Origin: Hyposmocoma kahamanoa | Lineage: Eukaryota; Arthropoda; Insecta; Lepidoptera; Cosmopterigidae | DNA: 64,000 nucleotides | Direction of reading: 5' to 3' | NCBI RefSeq assembly: GCF_003589595.1 | Contig: NW_020654289.1 | Span: forward strand, 7,928,776-7,992,775 | Shown here: positions 1 through 9,445 of the stretch, piece after piece | Layout of the letters: each line of letters opens with the position of its first letter | Position numbering within the stretch: position 1 is the first letter of the stretch | Notes under the pieces: generated by a model | The model's input: the letters and a program-made list of their open reading frames with translations, nothing else | Database searches by the model: none | What the model was told of the DNA's origin: nothing | Translations under genes and position numbers: made by a program

Positions 1-499
1 ATTTTCGTCTTTAAGTATTCAAAGATGAAAAGCAACCAGAAACAGTAATAACGAGTATACTCGTAGTATTCGCAATTAAAGCTTCCAGAGTAGAATTGCT
101 TAATTAAAGCAGGTAAACTTAAATATCTCATAAAAGAATCAAATGTTTTTAGATAAATGTAACCGAAACATAAAATCTAAGTCGCGGTGGGTATGATATA
201 AAAGAAAATGTTTATTTAATTCAACAGCACCTCTTAGCTTATTCAAACTCGCTCGCACCGCCACAAAGCTCCGAAGTCGCTTGCCTTCTAAATAACTCCC
301 CTACTCAAAACACATCGGGAAAACTTCCACATGAGATTTGAAACGAAACTGCGGTTCATAAAAATCTCTATTTTCATATTCAGTTATTCAGGTCGTGTGA
401 TAAACTAATTTCTTTTGTTCTCTTTGTTGTGACAAAGTTAAAGTAACTAAGAAATGATAATTTCATATTTTAAATGAAATATAATCAAAACAATTGAAA
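1..499. other. AT-rich stretch, nothing identified
   Basis: I see no coding potential, tRNA-like head or repeat shared with the rest of the window here. It precedes the first LINE tail directly. It contains an ordinary mix of AT-rich sequence and one slightly GC-richer patch near 240-300. Confidence 0.5.
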
Positions 500-775
500 A
501 TGGCGCCAGAGACGAAAAAATATAGGAGTAATAGGTTAGTGTGGTACGAACATGTCATGCGGACGGAAGAATTTCATGTGACGAGATGAGTGTTAGATAT
601 GAATGTGGAGGGATATAAGGGGAGAGGAAGGCCAAAGAAAAGATGGATCCATTGTGTGAAAGACGACATGGATAGTTTAGGTGAGAGTATGAAATGGCGG
701 CTGATAGGAGAGAGTGGAAGAAAAATATATGTCATGCCGACCCCACCAAGCGGACAATAAGGACAGAAAAAAGAA
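500..775 (+). mobile_element. RTE-like LINE, C-terminal fragment
   Basis: One reading frame from the ATG at 500 gives a typical non-LTR retrotransposon C-terminus. It has a W-Y-x-H-V-M-R motif near 557-577, the hallmark GRGRPKKRW block around 623-650, and a downstream D-D-M stretch, then stops at 757-759. An in-frame TGA at 587-589 breaks it, so it is dead. The upstream reverse transcriptase is absent, consistent with 5' truncation during target-primed reverse transcription. The tail is A/G-rich rather than a clean poly(A). The clade (RTE-like) is assigned from recognised motifs, not a search. Confidence 0.75.
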
Positions 776-860
776 GAATACAAAAACAAACAAAAAATTG
801 TTTACATGAAAATCTTGACGGCCATTATTAATAAATTGTTTGTTTGCTATAAATATATAA

Positions 861-1062
861 ATGGCTTCGTGGCCGAACGATTACCATGCTGGACTGCCGC
901 GCATCGGGAATCGAACCCGGGACAAGGATACAGAGAAATATTTGTATGGCCTACATTTATTTCTCTCGTGAGTTTGGGTGTAATTTGTGGTTGTATATAC
1001 GTGTGTCCATGACACCCGTATACAGATACAGGATTTCCCTAGTGCGGGTATGAGTATGTGCG
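861..1062 (+). mobile_element. SINE A copy 1, tRNA-derived, B-box inverted
   Basis: The head carries the A-box-like GTGGCCGAACG found in all SINE A copies, followed by the family body (TTTGTATGGCCTACATTTA, then CTCGTGAGTTTGGGTGTAA). The B-box segment at 904-922 reads in the opposite orientation to every other copy: GGGAATCGAACCCGGG in place of CCCGGGTTCGATTCCC. The 3' end lacks the (ATT)n tail and runs straight into an antisense SINE C. It is a retrotransposed non-coding element that would depend on a LINE for mobility. Confidence 0.85.
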
Positions 1063-1104
1063 AGCCCCTTTTTTTAAATATAAAAACTATGAAATATTTA
1101 TTTA

Positions 1105-1222
1105 TTATAATTGATACAAAGATCGAACAAACTCAAAGAAAAATCTTTCGATTCAGCTTGACTCCATCTAGCGACATTTTTGCGGGCTATCGCTCTTCCA
1201 ATTGTGCTACGGAATGAGTCGT
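1105..1222 (-). mobile_element. SINE C fragment, tRNA-derived
   Basis: The 3' signature ACAAAGATCGAACA...CAGAAAAATT, read on the plus strand, is shared with copies near 6.3, 26.1, 32.7, 47.4 and 55.4 kb. Here it starts at about 1118 and runs toward a degraded tRNA-like head near 1190-1220. It lies between SINE A (left) and SINE B (right), so three unrelated SINEs abut within 600 bp. Confidence 0.65.
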
Positions 1223-1680
1223 TTCTGCCGCCAAGCTGTAATGTGAGCATTACTGCATCCCGGTTTCAGTAATGGTGAAATTTCAGGCACATTTTCATGA
1301 CTTCGAAGGCCTAACGGCTTACATCGTGGGCGCTGAATGCGGACGTCTCGGGTTCGATTCCCGGTAGGACCAATATGGGAAATTAACTTTTCTAAATTGG
1401 TTCCGGTATTCTGGGAAGTGCCCCAGAGGTAATTCCGTTGCTCTAGTACTCATAGTACAGGGAATTCCCTAGTTTGAGACCAGGCAATTGGTATGGTTGT
1501 CTGGAACATATTAGTATTATTATGAGACTTGTCAACTTAAGTCTCAGGGTGACAGGCGTAACGGCAGTGTCCCCCAGAACTTTGTAATTTAAAGCTCTAA
1601 GTAGCACTGCAACTGCTATAGACAGATGTGTCGCTTAACACCTGGTGTGCGACTTGTTCGTCCCGTCAATTATTTTTTTT
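1223..1680 (+). mobile_element. SINE-like B copy 1, split by SINE G
   Basis: The left part (1223-1293) carries the family block TCTGCCGCCAAGCNGTAATG and GTGAAATTNCAGGCAC. The right part (1524-1680) resumes exactly where the family consensus continues, with GACTTGTCAACTTANGTCTC and the closing ACTTGTTCGTCCCGTCA. A tRNA-derived SINE sits between them. Family B recurs at least thirteen times here. I cannot recognise an A-box or B-box in it, so it may be a non-tRNA SINE or a non-autonomous element of another kind. Confidence 0.8.
1294..1523 (+). mobile_element. SINE G copy 1, tRNA-derived, nested in B
   Basis: A tRNA-like head (GTGGGCGCTGAATGCGGA) leads to a clear B-box (GGGTTCGATTCCCGG at about 1349-1363). 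The body reads AATATGGGAAATTAACTTTT, CCCCAGAGGTAATTCCGTTG, and CATAGTACAGGGAATTCC. It ends with a short ATTATTATG tail. The flanks are two halves of a SINE-like B copy, so G inserted after B. Related copies are at 3011, 39925 and 59165. Confidence 0.75.
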
Positions 1681-2311
1681 TAAATGAACTGGACTTCCTC
1701 TCGACGTATGTGCTCAGAAATACAATCGCAGGCAGGGAACTCCATTGTGCGCATAATACAAGATGATGAAAAGCGCTTAGTAGGCCTGAAGGGAATATCG
1801 ACTACGTAAGGATCATATCCCGCCGTACGTCTGGTATCATAAAAAAATTACACACATATACATAGTCATAGTCATATACATCATATTCTTGTGGCCAATA
1901 ATGAAAAAGAAAATTAGCAATCCCATAGAAGCCATAAAATATGATTTTCTATCTTCGGCAACCTCGCTCTACCAAATGAGTTGAATGAAATGAAGTCAGT
2001 TCGCTTCGCCACGTTACGGGTACGAAAATATAACTGCAGGCATATAACATGTTATTCGTATAATATATCGCAAGTACATACACCCCCTCCTCGCCCCTTA
2101 ACAACGAAACAATGTCGCATTATGTCCCCCCTGTGTCGCCCTGAAACACAGCTCGTAAAGGCGCTAAAATTTTTACCTTGCAATTCCGCTATATGCGACA
2201 AGATTTTTGTTTAGCGAGCCAAACAATAAAAAGCTAATTTATTTGTCATGTAGTATCTTGCTACATGTAATACAAACATATTGTTTAAGCGCAAAATTCA
2301 TGCTCAATATT
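1681..2311. other. Unassigned AT-rich stretch
   Basis: No convincing coding or repeat signal is visible. A short pyrimidine-rich run near 2080-2100 is the only compositional feature. It separates the SINE cluster from repeat L. Confidence 0.4.
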
Positions 2312-2905
2312 AGTCGATTGATATATGGTTCAGTCGTCATGACGCCTTTAAGAATGAACTGTATAGAAAGGAATGTCTGGTGACGAGCAAACCGGCAGGT
2401 AAAAGGAGTGCTGAACATTGATTGCACAACACTACACTGACCTGAGAGTTGTGTTTCATGCTCGCATGTTGTCCTTAGCCACGCTCTTCTTCATCTTCCA
2501 GCAGACAACCTAATTAGGGATCTCCGACAAAGCGGTTCACACGTGGTGGTTCCGTTGGCACGGTGGTGATCAGAGGAGACTACCAATTACGATTATATTT
2601 AAAATACAGTAGGTACTTTAACACAGTAAAACACAAGCGGTATTTCACACACGGCGAAATAGGACTACGCAGAGTGCGTTAAATCTTTAACTGTGGCTGT
2701 GACTTCACAGAGCTAAACAAGCGTCGAAGGGTGGTCCAGGGCAGACGCATTTTACCTAGGACGGTTGTTTGTACACTGTACCAACCACTAAAAGTAGTTC
2801 AGGTTTTTTTTATAATACCAATCAGTTGCAGCAGGGTAAAAAGGATAGCAATGTAAATGTTAAAAGAAGTGTGGATATGTGAAATTAACTTAAGCGCCGT
2901 CTACC
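2312..2905 (+). repeat. Repeat L copy 1, unidentified long dispersed repeat
   Basis: This stretch aligns by eye, over nearly its full length, to 10795-11335. Shared blocks in the same order include CTGTATAGAAAGGAATGTCT, TGTTGTCCTTAGC, CTTCCAGCAGACA, ACTACCAATTACGAT, GGTATTTCACACA, ACTACGCAGAGTGCGTTAA, and the terminal GGCGCCGTCTA. It has no long ORF, tRNA-like head or recognisable terminal repeat. It could be a LINE 3' UTR, a solo LTR or a non-autonomous DNA element. This copy is slightly longer than the other. Confidence 0.75.
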
Positions 2906-3010
2906 TTTTCTTCCATGCGAACACATATCGTCTGAGAAGTGAGACTGTTTTACCCAACTAAGACGAAGCGAAAGGAAGGTTAAAGGGAAGATCATTTATT
3001 TAATTCAATT

Positions 3011-3150
3011 CGTTTACACTGTGGGCGCTAGATACGGAGGTCCCGGGTTTAATTCCCGATAGGACCAATTTGGGAAATTAACGTTTCTAAATTGTTTCTG
3101 GTTTGGGTATTCTGGAAAGTACCCCAGAGTGAATTTCGTTGCTTTTGCTT
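3011..3150 (+). mobile_element. SINE G copy 2, 5' part
   Basis: The tRNA-like head (GTGGGCGCTAGATACGGAGG) and B-box region (CCGGGTTTAATTCCCGATAG) match copy 1, followed by AATTTGGGAAATTAACGTTT and ACCCCAGAG. The B-box carries a C-to-T change. The 3' half seen in copy 1 is missing, and the sequence passes into repeat E. Confidence 0.7.
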
Positions 3151-3184
3151 TGGTGTAGTTTTTTGGCACATTATAATGAAAAAT

Positions 3185-3285
3185 AGGGTGGTTTGCATTA
3201 ATATTAGACAAACTAGTAAGGACTTCAACATCTCAATCAACCGTGATCATGGGACCTGTAAGCACCCGAAAAGTTGGTATGTTTG
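3185..3285 (+). repeat. Repeat E fragment
   Basis: The block GGTGGTTTGCATTAATATTA followed by GTGATCATGGGACCTGTAA recurs in reverse orientation at 41640-41705 and 55605-55760, and partly in direct orientation at 26805-26880. It looks like a piece of a longer dispersed element whose coding part is not in the window. Confidence 0.55.
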
Positions 3286-3543
3286 AAAAAAGGCATAATT
3301 AGTTAAGTTGGTACAACTGTTACGAAAAGTGATATACCATAGGCACCGATGCTACAGGAACATCGCCTTAATGATCGTTTGCCGCTGCATCGTTCGCCTG
3401 GGGTCCGCGTACAATCACTTGGAATGCAAAGGAAAATAGACAGAGAGCACACAAGAAACCAAGAAGTACCCACGAGTGAACACGCTCGATAAACACCGAC
3501 ACCACTCGCTGTTGTCACAACACACAAATTTGAAGGGGTACAC

Positions 3544-4089
3544 TGGAAGGCCGCTAAGCGTGTTCTTCGGTACCTTAAAGGCACCAAGGATCACCGACTA
3601 CATTTTAAACCATCAGGTCAGTTCCAACCCGTGTGTTATGTGGATGCCGACTATGGAAACAATCTTGTGGACCGACGTTCATACACCGGTTTTGTATTTT
3701 TATTGAACGGTACCCCTATATCATGGGAAGCTCGCAAGCAGCGTACAGTAGCGCTTTCCACGACAGAAGCCGAGTACATGGCTCTGGCGGAGGCTTGCAA
3801 GGAGGCTATTTACCTCAAATCGTTCATAACCGAAGTATTTGCCGTCACTCCACAACCCATCATCATACACACTGACAATCAAAGTTCTATCAAATTAGCA
3901 CACAATAACACTTATCATGCACGCACCAAACATATTGACATTAAACACCACTTCATCCGCGACTCACTTATATTACATAATCTTCACCTGAAATACATAC
4001 CCACACAAGACATGATTGCGGACATTCTCACAAAACCGTTGCCGAAACTAAAGCACACCAAATGTGCACACTTATTAAGTTTAGGTTAA
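3544..4089 (+). mobile_element. Copia LTR retrotransposon, RNase H domain
   Basis: The open frame begins within the end of the reverse transcriptase connection (W-K-A-A-K-R-V-L-R-Y-L-K-G-T) and runs to a stop at 4087-4089. RNase H motifs are in the expected order: YVDADY (3637-3654), TTEAEYMAL (about 3760-3786), HTDNQSS (3868-3888) and KHIDIKHHF (about 3928). The order and the DRRSYTGF motif are typical of Ty1/copia Pol. The frame is open for 180 codons, so this is a relatively recent relic. Gag, protease, integrase and most RT are absent upstream. The sequence at 3300-3543 may hold more degraded RT but I could not read it. Confidence 0.9.
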
Positions 4090-4255
4090 GGTTTTCTCTG
4101 TATGTATATAGGGTGTGTAAGTTAGTCATAGGTAGGTGTATATACAGGTTGATATTTTTATATTCAATGTTTATTGGTGTGCAGTGTTTTATATGTATAA
4201 TTTAAGTGTGTGTTCACTTTGTTATTGTCAACAGGATGTTCACATTGCGGGGGGG
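4090..4255 (+). mobile_element. Copia 3' untranslated region and polypurine tract
   Basis: This non-coding stretch follows the Pol stop. It ends in a G-rich run (GCGGGGGGG, 4248-4255) immediately before a TGTTA. That is the expected arrangement of the polypurine tract that primes plus-strand synthesis just upstream of a 3' LTR. Confidence 0.6.
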
Positions 4256-4430
4256 TGTTAAACCTGCTTGGTTTCAATGGGAACATCCTGGCCGCTGTAT
4301 GGTAGATGCGACAGTTATTCAAATAACTGTCAAAGTATTATCTGTCTGTGCCAGTCTGTGCTTCCAAAATTATAATAGATTTCATTCAAAATATACGGAA
4401 ACTTATTATATCTTATGCATTTTTGTAACA
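4256..4430 (+). mobile_element. Copia 3' LTR (putative)
   Basis: It starts with TGTTA directly after the G-run and can be ended at TAACA (4426-4430), which gives inverted TGTTA/TAACA termini. The inferred LTR of about 175 bp is within the range seen for insect copia elements. The 3' boundary is inferred from the terminal dinucleotides only, since no 5' LTR is present for comparison. A candidate 5-bp target duplication, TTCCT, follows but its partner is lost with the 5' end. Confidence 0.5.
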
Positions 4431-4644
4431 TTCCTTTTATTTTATTATTTATATTCTAATTATACATTATGACTCTCTCTTGTATGCTTAAATACGAAGT
4501 CTGTAAGTTTTTTATGATATCAAGAAACGTCACGCCTATCCATAAATTAAATAATATTATTAAAAATACTTTTTAAACACCTTATAATTATACAATTTAC
4601 CAAAGAACATTCACTTTTTTTTATTTTACCAACATGATCTTTTT

Positions 4645-4707
4645 TATAACAAATTAGTGTGCATTGGACTTCCATCTCACCTGATGGTAAATGACGATGA
4701 GGTCGAC
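4645..4707 (-). mobile_element. LINE 3' terminus fragment
   Basis: The plus strand reads GGACTTCCATCTCACCTGAT, the reverse complement of the CAGGTGAGATGGAAGTC at the end of the LINE tail at 6640-6880. It is therefore the same family in the opposite orientation, cut off by the assembly gap. Confidence 0.55.
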
Positions 4708-4717
4708 NNNNNNNNNN
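4708..4717. other. Assembly gap (10 N)
   Basis: Ten consecutive N characters. The uniform short length suggests a scaffolding placeholder of unknown true size. Features on either side should not be assumed adjacent. Confidence 0.99.
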
Positions 4718-4989
4718 TTTTTGGTGCGGCTATCAGTTTTGCTCTCCAAAACAGTACAATAAGGCTTTTTCTAGGATTTTAGAGAATTTGCAAGAAAGAA
4801 TGACACAACCATACCATACAAAGCGAAAATGGCGGACTGGGCTCAAATAGGTCTTTCGAGACCCATATTTGGTACGCGTCTGACGCTAACTAACCACTTA
4901 TACTGTATTTATTGTTCTATGTATATATTAATCTATAAGGTATGTATTTATGGGTCTTTATAATTCAGGTTATAAAGACCGTAAATAAA

Positions 4990-5215
4990 TAAAAGGAGTT
5001 TCAGTGTATTTAATTTACGGGGTGCACGAAAGGAGCCTCCACGCAATACGTACCAATCCTTTTCTGTATGTCTAGTGTACCTTGGGCAACAATCGGCGAA
5101 TACCCTACTCATTTGGCAAAGCCTTTCACCTCCATGACGAGCATTATAGTCTATGCCATAGATACGATAAGCAGAAGATTTATGGAGACCATAATAAATC
5201 ACTTATCAATGGCTA
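4990..5215 (+). repeat. Repeat K copy 1
   Basis: It shares GGGGTGCACGAAAGG, then GTACG/GTACC-type blocks, a GGCGAATACC/GGCGAGTACC block, GGCAAAGCCTTTCA and AGCATTATAGTCTATGC with 14940-15100. A reverse fragment is at 24360-24425. There is no coding signal. It is a dispersed element of unknown class. Confidence 0.65.
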
Positions 5216-6251
5216 TAAACCGGTAATGTACAGAAGTTACATAATTGTAAGCAAAGATTAGTGTAAACAATGTCGCAGCAGATCGCTGCAATAATAGTTT
5301 AATGCTTAGAGCAAAGCAAGCAGCGGTCGAACTATACAAATATTGACATTACGGCGAGGGGCACGGGTGCGGGGCGAAGAGGACTGTGATATACTAATCA
5401 TTACCTTCGTTTTATAGGTTAGCAAACGCGGTCTGAAATTGATAAGTCGATATTAGTTTATGGAATAAGGTTTTATGTCGACTAGCGCGAAACGCCAAAC
5501 CATCAATGTCGTAAACTGAAACCATTTCTGTTATCAGTATTAGCTTTCTGCCACCGAATATAGATCGTATATAATTTTCTTTTTAGTAGTGTAATAATTA
5601 TAAATAGTAAGCGGAAGGCCGCTGAGTCAAAGCAAAATGGAATGTATTGTGCAACTAATAGCTACTTTGCCAGGGGTTTTGCGTTAATTCCCTAACTATT
5701 GATAAATATCATTGGTAAACACTCAATATTATCTGCCTGCCTAGCTCATTCCCAATGGGTATAGACTGTCACATCTGTGCACGGTACTACAGTACTGATA
5801 CTCTTTGTCAAAATGCACTAAAACAAACCACTATCACTACTGATAGTGTTTTGTTTGGAACTTGTGGTTGCAGTGAATATTCTGGTGTATAGATTGAATC
5901 GCTGTATACATACATGTTATTTTGATGGAATAACTAAGCTAACAAGCTAAACTTCCCTTCCCTCCTCTCCCCATTTCCTCACTTCCACATGATATCAGGA
6001 ATTGTAGTAATTGTGGAGAATTGAAAAAACATCATTTAATTACCTAAATGATGTGACATACAAACTCATTCACTCATTCAATTACAATGACAAATATTAG
6101 ATAAGTAAGCTTACAAAAACGGATGCCAATCGGAGTCGTAACATAAATAATGTATATCAGAACATTTATTCACATTCATGTTGCTTAGTTTTAAAATTTA
6201 TGTTTTGAAAACATTTAGTAAGCAAGATATACATCAACAATGAAGAATATT
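5216..6251. other. Unassigned stretch
   Basis: AT-rich, no coding or repeat match to the rest of the window. A direct ATGATGT/TGATGTG doublet and the CACTCATTCA runs near 6060-6085 are low-complexity only. Confidence 0.4.
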
Positions 6252-6425
6252 GTATTTATTGAGATTTTTTTGTGAAATAACTACAACTTTTGCTATGATT
6301 ATGAACACAAAGATCCAACACACAGAAAAATTTCGTCTACCCGGTGGGACTTGAACCCGCGTCCGTGCTACACCATAGCGTTGCTCTAACCATCTGAGCC
6401 ACGGGTCCGGTTACCGAGTAGTCGG
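6252..6425 (-). mobile_element. SINE C copy with intact tRNA-like head
   Basis: Read on the minus strand, the head starts GGACCCGTGGCTCAGATGG (A-box region) and has the B-box GGGTTCAAGTCCCACC. It then continues into the family body ending in TCTGTGTGTTGGATCTTTGT. This is the best-preserved SINE C head in the window. The D-arm, anticodon-like arm and T-arm arrangement resembles a tRNA, but the body continues well past where a tRNA ends. Confidence 0.75.
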
Positions 6426-6639
6426 AATACTCCAATGTGTTTTTGTTATAGTTCTTTGTATTGATTTTCGGCATTCGTCGCCGCTAGTGACATCTAGTGA
6501 GACATTTTTTAATAACCTTCAAAAGTATTTTTTGCATATAGGTTATCAGAAGTATTCAATTATAACATACGTATGGATACACAATTGCTATTAGAGTTAC
6601 GATTGAAAGCGATTATTGCTTAAGTTGACGAATTATATT

Positions 6640-6880
6640 ATACAATCCAAAGATTCCCACGAAGCGTTACGCTTCCACATTTATATGGTGAACGGCTATG
6701 GAGTGGAATTCCCTGCCTGCAGACTTGTTCCTTGAACGGTATAACTTGGACCGTTTTCAAAGCTAGAGTGAATAGGCATTATTTAGCTGTACATACTCCA
6801 TCGTCGACTTCATCGTCACTTTCAATCAGGTGAGATGGAAGTCAAATGCGCTCTTATTTTTTAATAAAAAAAAATTGAAT
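6640..6880 (+). mobile_element. LINE 3' end, C-terminal remnant
   Basis: The frame across about 6700-6830 reads like a non-LTR ORF2 C-terminus: W-x-G-I-P, then F-K-A-R-V-N-R-H-Y-L, then a stop after a Ser-rich run. The 3' UTR includes CAGGTGAGATGGAAGTC and a poly(A)-like tail at about 6859-6876. The same 3' UTR appears reversed at 4645-4707. It is strongly 5'-truncated. Confidence 0.65.
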
Positions 6881-6927
6881 CAAGTCATAAAAAAATACAA
6901 ATTTACCAGATCAAATTAATTTTTCTT

Positions 6928-6990
6928 AGTGTTCTATCTTTGTATTAATAATTATAACAAACTAGTGGAGTAATTTTACAAAAGTGTAAT
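6928..6990 (+). mobile_element. SINE C 3' tail fragment
   Basis: It contains GTGTTCTATCTTTGTATTAA and ATAACAAACTAGTGGAGTAA, the shared 3' end of SINE C (compare the reverse copies at 26060 and 47365). The head is missing. Confidence 0.6.
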
Positions 6991-7690
6991 AACACCGTGA
7001 CATTCAATAAAATTAAAAATTAAAATACAAATTGGTCCACCATTTGACGCGGTCACCAACGATACTATAGAAGCCCTGGGCAAGGCACATAATATGTTAC
7101 AAGATACTTACGAAAAACAAATATTTACATGTTCATCTGTTTATGTTGTTATGTGCACCTGTTCTTTATTCAATTTTAAACAATACTATAGTAACTTTAA
7201 TTGTTCAAAACTAATTCTATAAAATTTTAATTGACGGCTCTCGCTTTGACTCGAAAGTTAAAACAATATTGGGCTATGCAGAAAAATAAATAAAGATCAA
7301 GATAGTTTGACATAAGCAGGAGAATTACGTAGAAGATCAAACAGATGATTAACGGCTCTAAATTTAACGCAAATGTCTTATTTCACGGCGTTCATTAGCA
7401 TCGCCGTGGGCGGCTCTGAACCACTGCGGGCCTTAGTGGATCGTAGCTTCACCCCAATTACACAGGTACCTTGTAATCATGAAGTTCCGACCGTTTAAGG
7501 TATTTATGGGATTAAATTTTCCAAAAACATTACAAGACTGTCACTAAATTTAGTCGCATATTAACATCATCGTCTCACGGTGAATATTTCGTATGTGATT
7601 TCTTTAAACATTTCCAGGACAATGACAAACACATTAATGTTTGAAGTTATCATTTTAATTAATAAATTATACCTAGCAGTTAAATTAAAC
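6991..7690. other. Mostly unassigned, no gene seen
   Basis: A short motif near 7037-7060 (GCGGTCACCAACGATACTAT) weakly resembles part of repeat E. Otherwise I see nothing. A GC-richer patch is at 7385-7450. Confidence 0.35.
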
Positions 7691-7699
7691 CAGCACCTT

Positions 7700-7935
7700 G
7701 TACTGCCACCTTACCTATTTCTACCGCCAAACCGTAATATGAGCATTGCTGACCGGTTTTCAAGGATAATGGTGCTGGTAAAATTACAGGCATATGGGAC
7801 TTGTTAACTTATGTCTCAGGGTGACGGATACTGTGGCAGTCTTTGCATTTTAAAGCTGTGGCACTGCAACTGTTAAGGACAGGCGAGTCACTTACTACCA
7901 GGCGTACGACTTTTTCATTCCGTCACTTGATACCT
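7700..7935 (+). mobile_element. SINE-like B copy 2
   Basis: Family blocks in order: ACTGCCACCTTACCTATTTC, AATATGAGCATTGCT, AATTACAGGCATATGGGACT, GTCTCAGGGTGACGG, GGCACTGCAACTGTTA and CACTTACTACCAGGCGTACG. The extreme 5' block (AGCAGTAGAGCTCC) is missing. It faces an antisense copy tail-to-tail across about 35 bp. Confidence 0.8.
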
Positions 7936-8032
7936 AGTGAAGGGATGAAGAAATTATTTCAGTCGAACTTTAAATCACAAAGATCTGAGGTGCACTGCCA
8001 CTGTGCCCATCATGCCTGACATATAAGTCGAA

Positions 8033-8200
8033 AAGTTAAGTTAGTAGAAAAGTAGTATTAAATTTAGTATGGTGAAGTAAGTTAATTGCAGTGCCCTTAC
8101 AGAGTTTATGTTGGTATGTAATAATAGCTTTAAGACCTTTTGTACCACATAAAGCAATAAATGATATGATTATGATAATGATTATGAAAGTCCCTAAGCT
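8033..8200. repeat. Unidentified insert in SINE-like B
   Basis: This AT-rich segment, with ATTATGATAATGATTATG at about 8170-8187, separates two parts of the antisense B copy that are contiguous in other copies. The microsatellite-like end suggests the tail of a small LINE or SINE fragment, but I recognise no family. Confidence 0.5.
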
Positions 8201-8300
8201 TGTAATTTCACCAGCACCCTTACTCACATATACCTAGTAATGCTCACATTACAGTTTGGCAGCAGAAATAATTATCAAGGCGGTGGTGATGGCGGTGATA

Positions 8301-9445
8301 CGCGTGGCGCACTATAAGTTTCCGGAATTAATAAAAAAAAATACTATAAATGGTCACAAATTAATTTATTGTTTCTCAAAATATTCTCCGTTAGCGTGCA
8401 CCTTTTCATACGAATGAACCAATTTTAAAAACATTTATGCCACTTCTCCGTGACAATCTCTGAAACATATTTTTCGTACTCTTCAACAGCCTGGTAATGA
8501 AAATCGTTGACCGCGTAACTGGTTCTTAATTTTTGGAAATAAATAAAAGTCACAAGCTGCTAGGCCGGGACTGTACGCGGAATGGCCCATAAGGTCAACG
8601 TTGTTCACCTTCAAAAATTCATTGTCTGTCTGGCCGTTTGAGAACTGGCATTATTGTGGTGCGAGATGATACGGCGTTTACGGTTATTTTTACGGAGTTT
8701 GTCAATAACTTCCGGCAAACAAGTGGTCGTGTACCAATCACTATTCATGGTACAACGATTTTCCAAAGCAACAGTAGCCACGTGTCCAGTTTTATTTAAA
8801 AAAGAAGCTATCATCCGCTTAGAGGCACTTTGCACGCGCGCCACTTTGGTTGGTTGCGGCTCATCTCGAAAGACCCATCCGCTCGATTGCAGCCTTGTTT
8901 TAGGATCGTAACTATAAATCCATATTTCGTCACCTGTTACTGTGTCCCACACCAAATTTGACGCCCCTTCGTTGAATCTGGTAAGCATGGCATTACACCA
9001 AGTGACGCAATCCGTTTTTTGAGGCTCAGTCAAATTGTGTGGGATCCACCGAGAGCACAGCTTTTTCACACCCAAATGTTTGTGTAGTATCACATATTAT
9101 ATTATCAATATCACACGACCGCGTTTGAATTCTGCAAACCAGCTATAAATAGTCGTCTTGCATGGTGCTTCATCGCTAAAATTAGTTTGAAGCCGAGCGA
9201 AGCTCCGCTGAGCTGTTAAATTACGCTTAAAGTCGTAGAAAATCATACTACGAAAATTTTCACGAGCTAAATCCATGGTAATGTAGACAACCAAAACCTA
9301 AAATGATGCCACAATGTAAAAACAAGTGACAGTCAGATAAAACAAACTGTATTCTACAGCCAAAGAGTTCCATTTTCAAATGTTGTAATTACCATTTAAA
9401 TATTCTTTATGTAAGTGGCCAGTTCCGGAAACTTATAGTGCGCCC
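8301..9445 (-). mobile_element. Mariner DNA transposon, inactive
   Basis: Identical 22-bp terminal inverted repeats lie at 8306-8327 and 9423-9444 (core CGCACTATAAGTTTCCGGAA). Flanking TA dinucleotides at 8299-8300 and 9446-9447 are the TA target duplication expected of Tc1/mariner. At about 1.15 kb it is shorter than the usual 1.25-1.3 kb, and the shortfall is explained by an internal deletion in the transposase. The transposase is broken in several ways. The four bases outside the left TIR (CGCGT) differ from the right end. Confidence 0.95.
8390..9294 (-). pseudogene. Mariner transposase pseudogene
   Basis: The N-terminal part (9294-9100) has the HTH region with DLARENFRSMIFYDFKR and ends after FAEFKRGR. 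It then hits a stop at 9097-9099. Reading resumes in the same frame at about 9093 with a HLGVKKLCSRWIPHNL block; the second HTH and linker, roughly 50 residues in the family, are deleted. The first catalytic Asp is present (VTGDEIW). The second is Asn (ISHHNNASS, where the family has HHDNAS). After a frameshift near 8613, the third is Gly (YSPGLAACDFY, where the family has SPDLAP). Two more stops follow before the end of the frame. It cannot be active. Confidence 0.93.

Noticed and set aside
3303..3587. A minus-strand protein upstream of the copia domain
   Set aside because: It is the antisense of the region leading into the copia RT end. No recognised motif on that strand.
6290..6425. A minus-strand tRNA gene
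   Set aside because: The head resembles a tRNA but runs on into a SINE C body shared with other loci.
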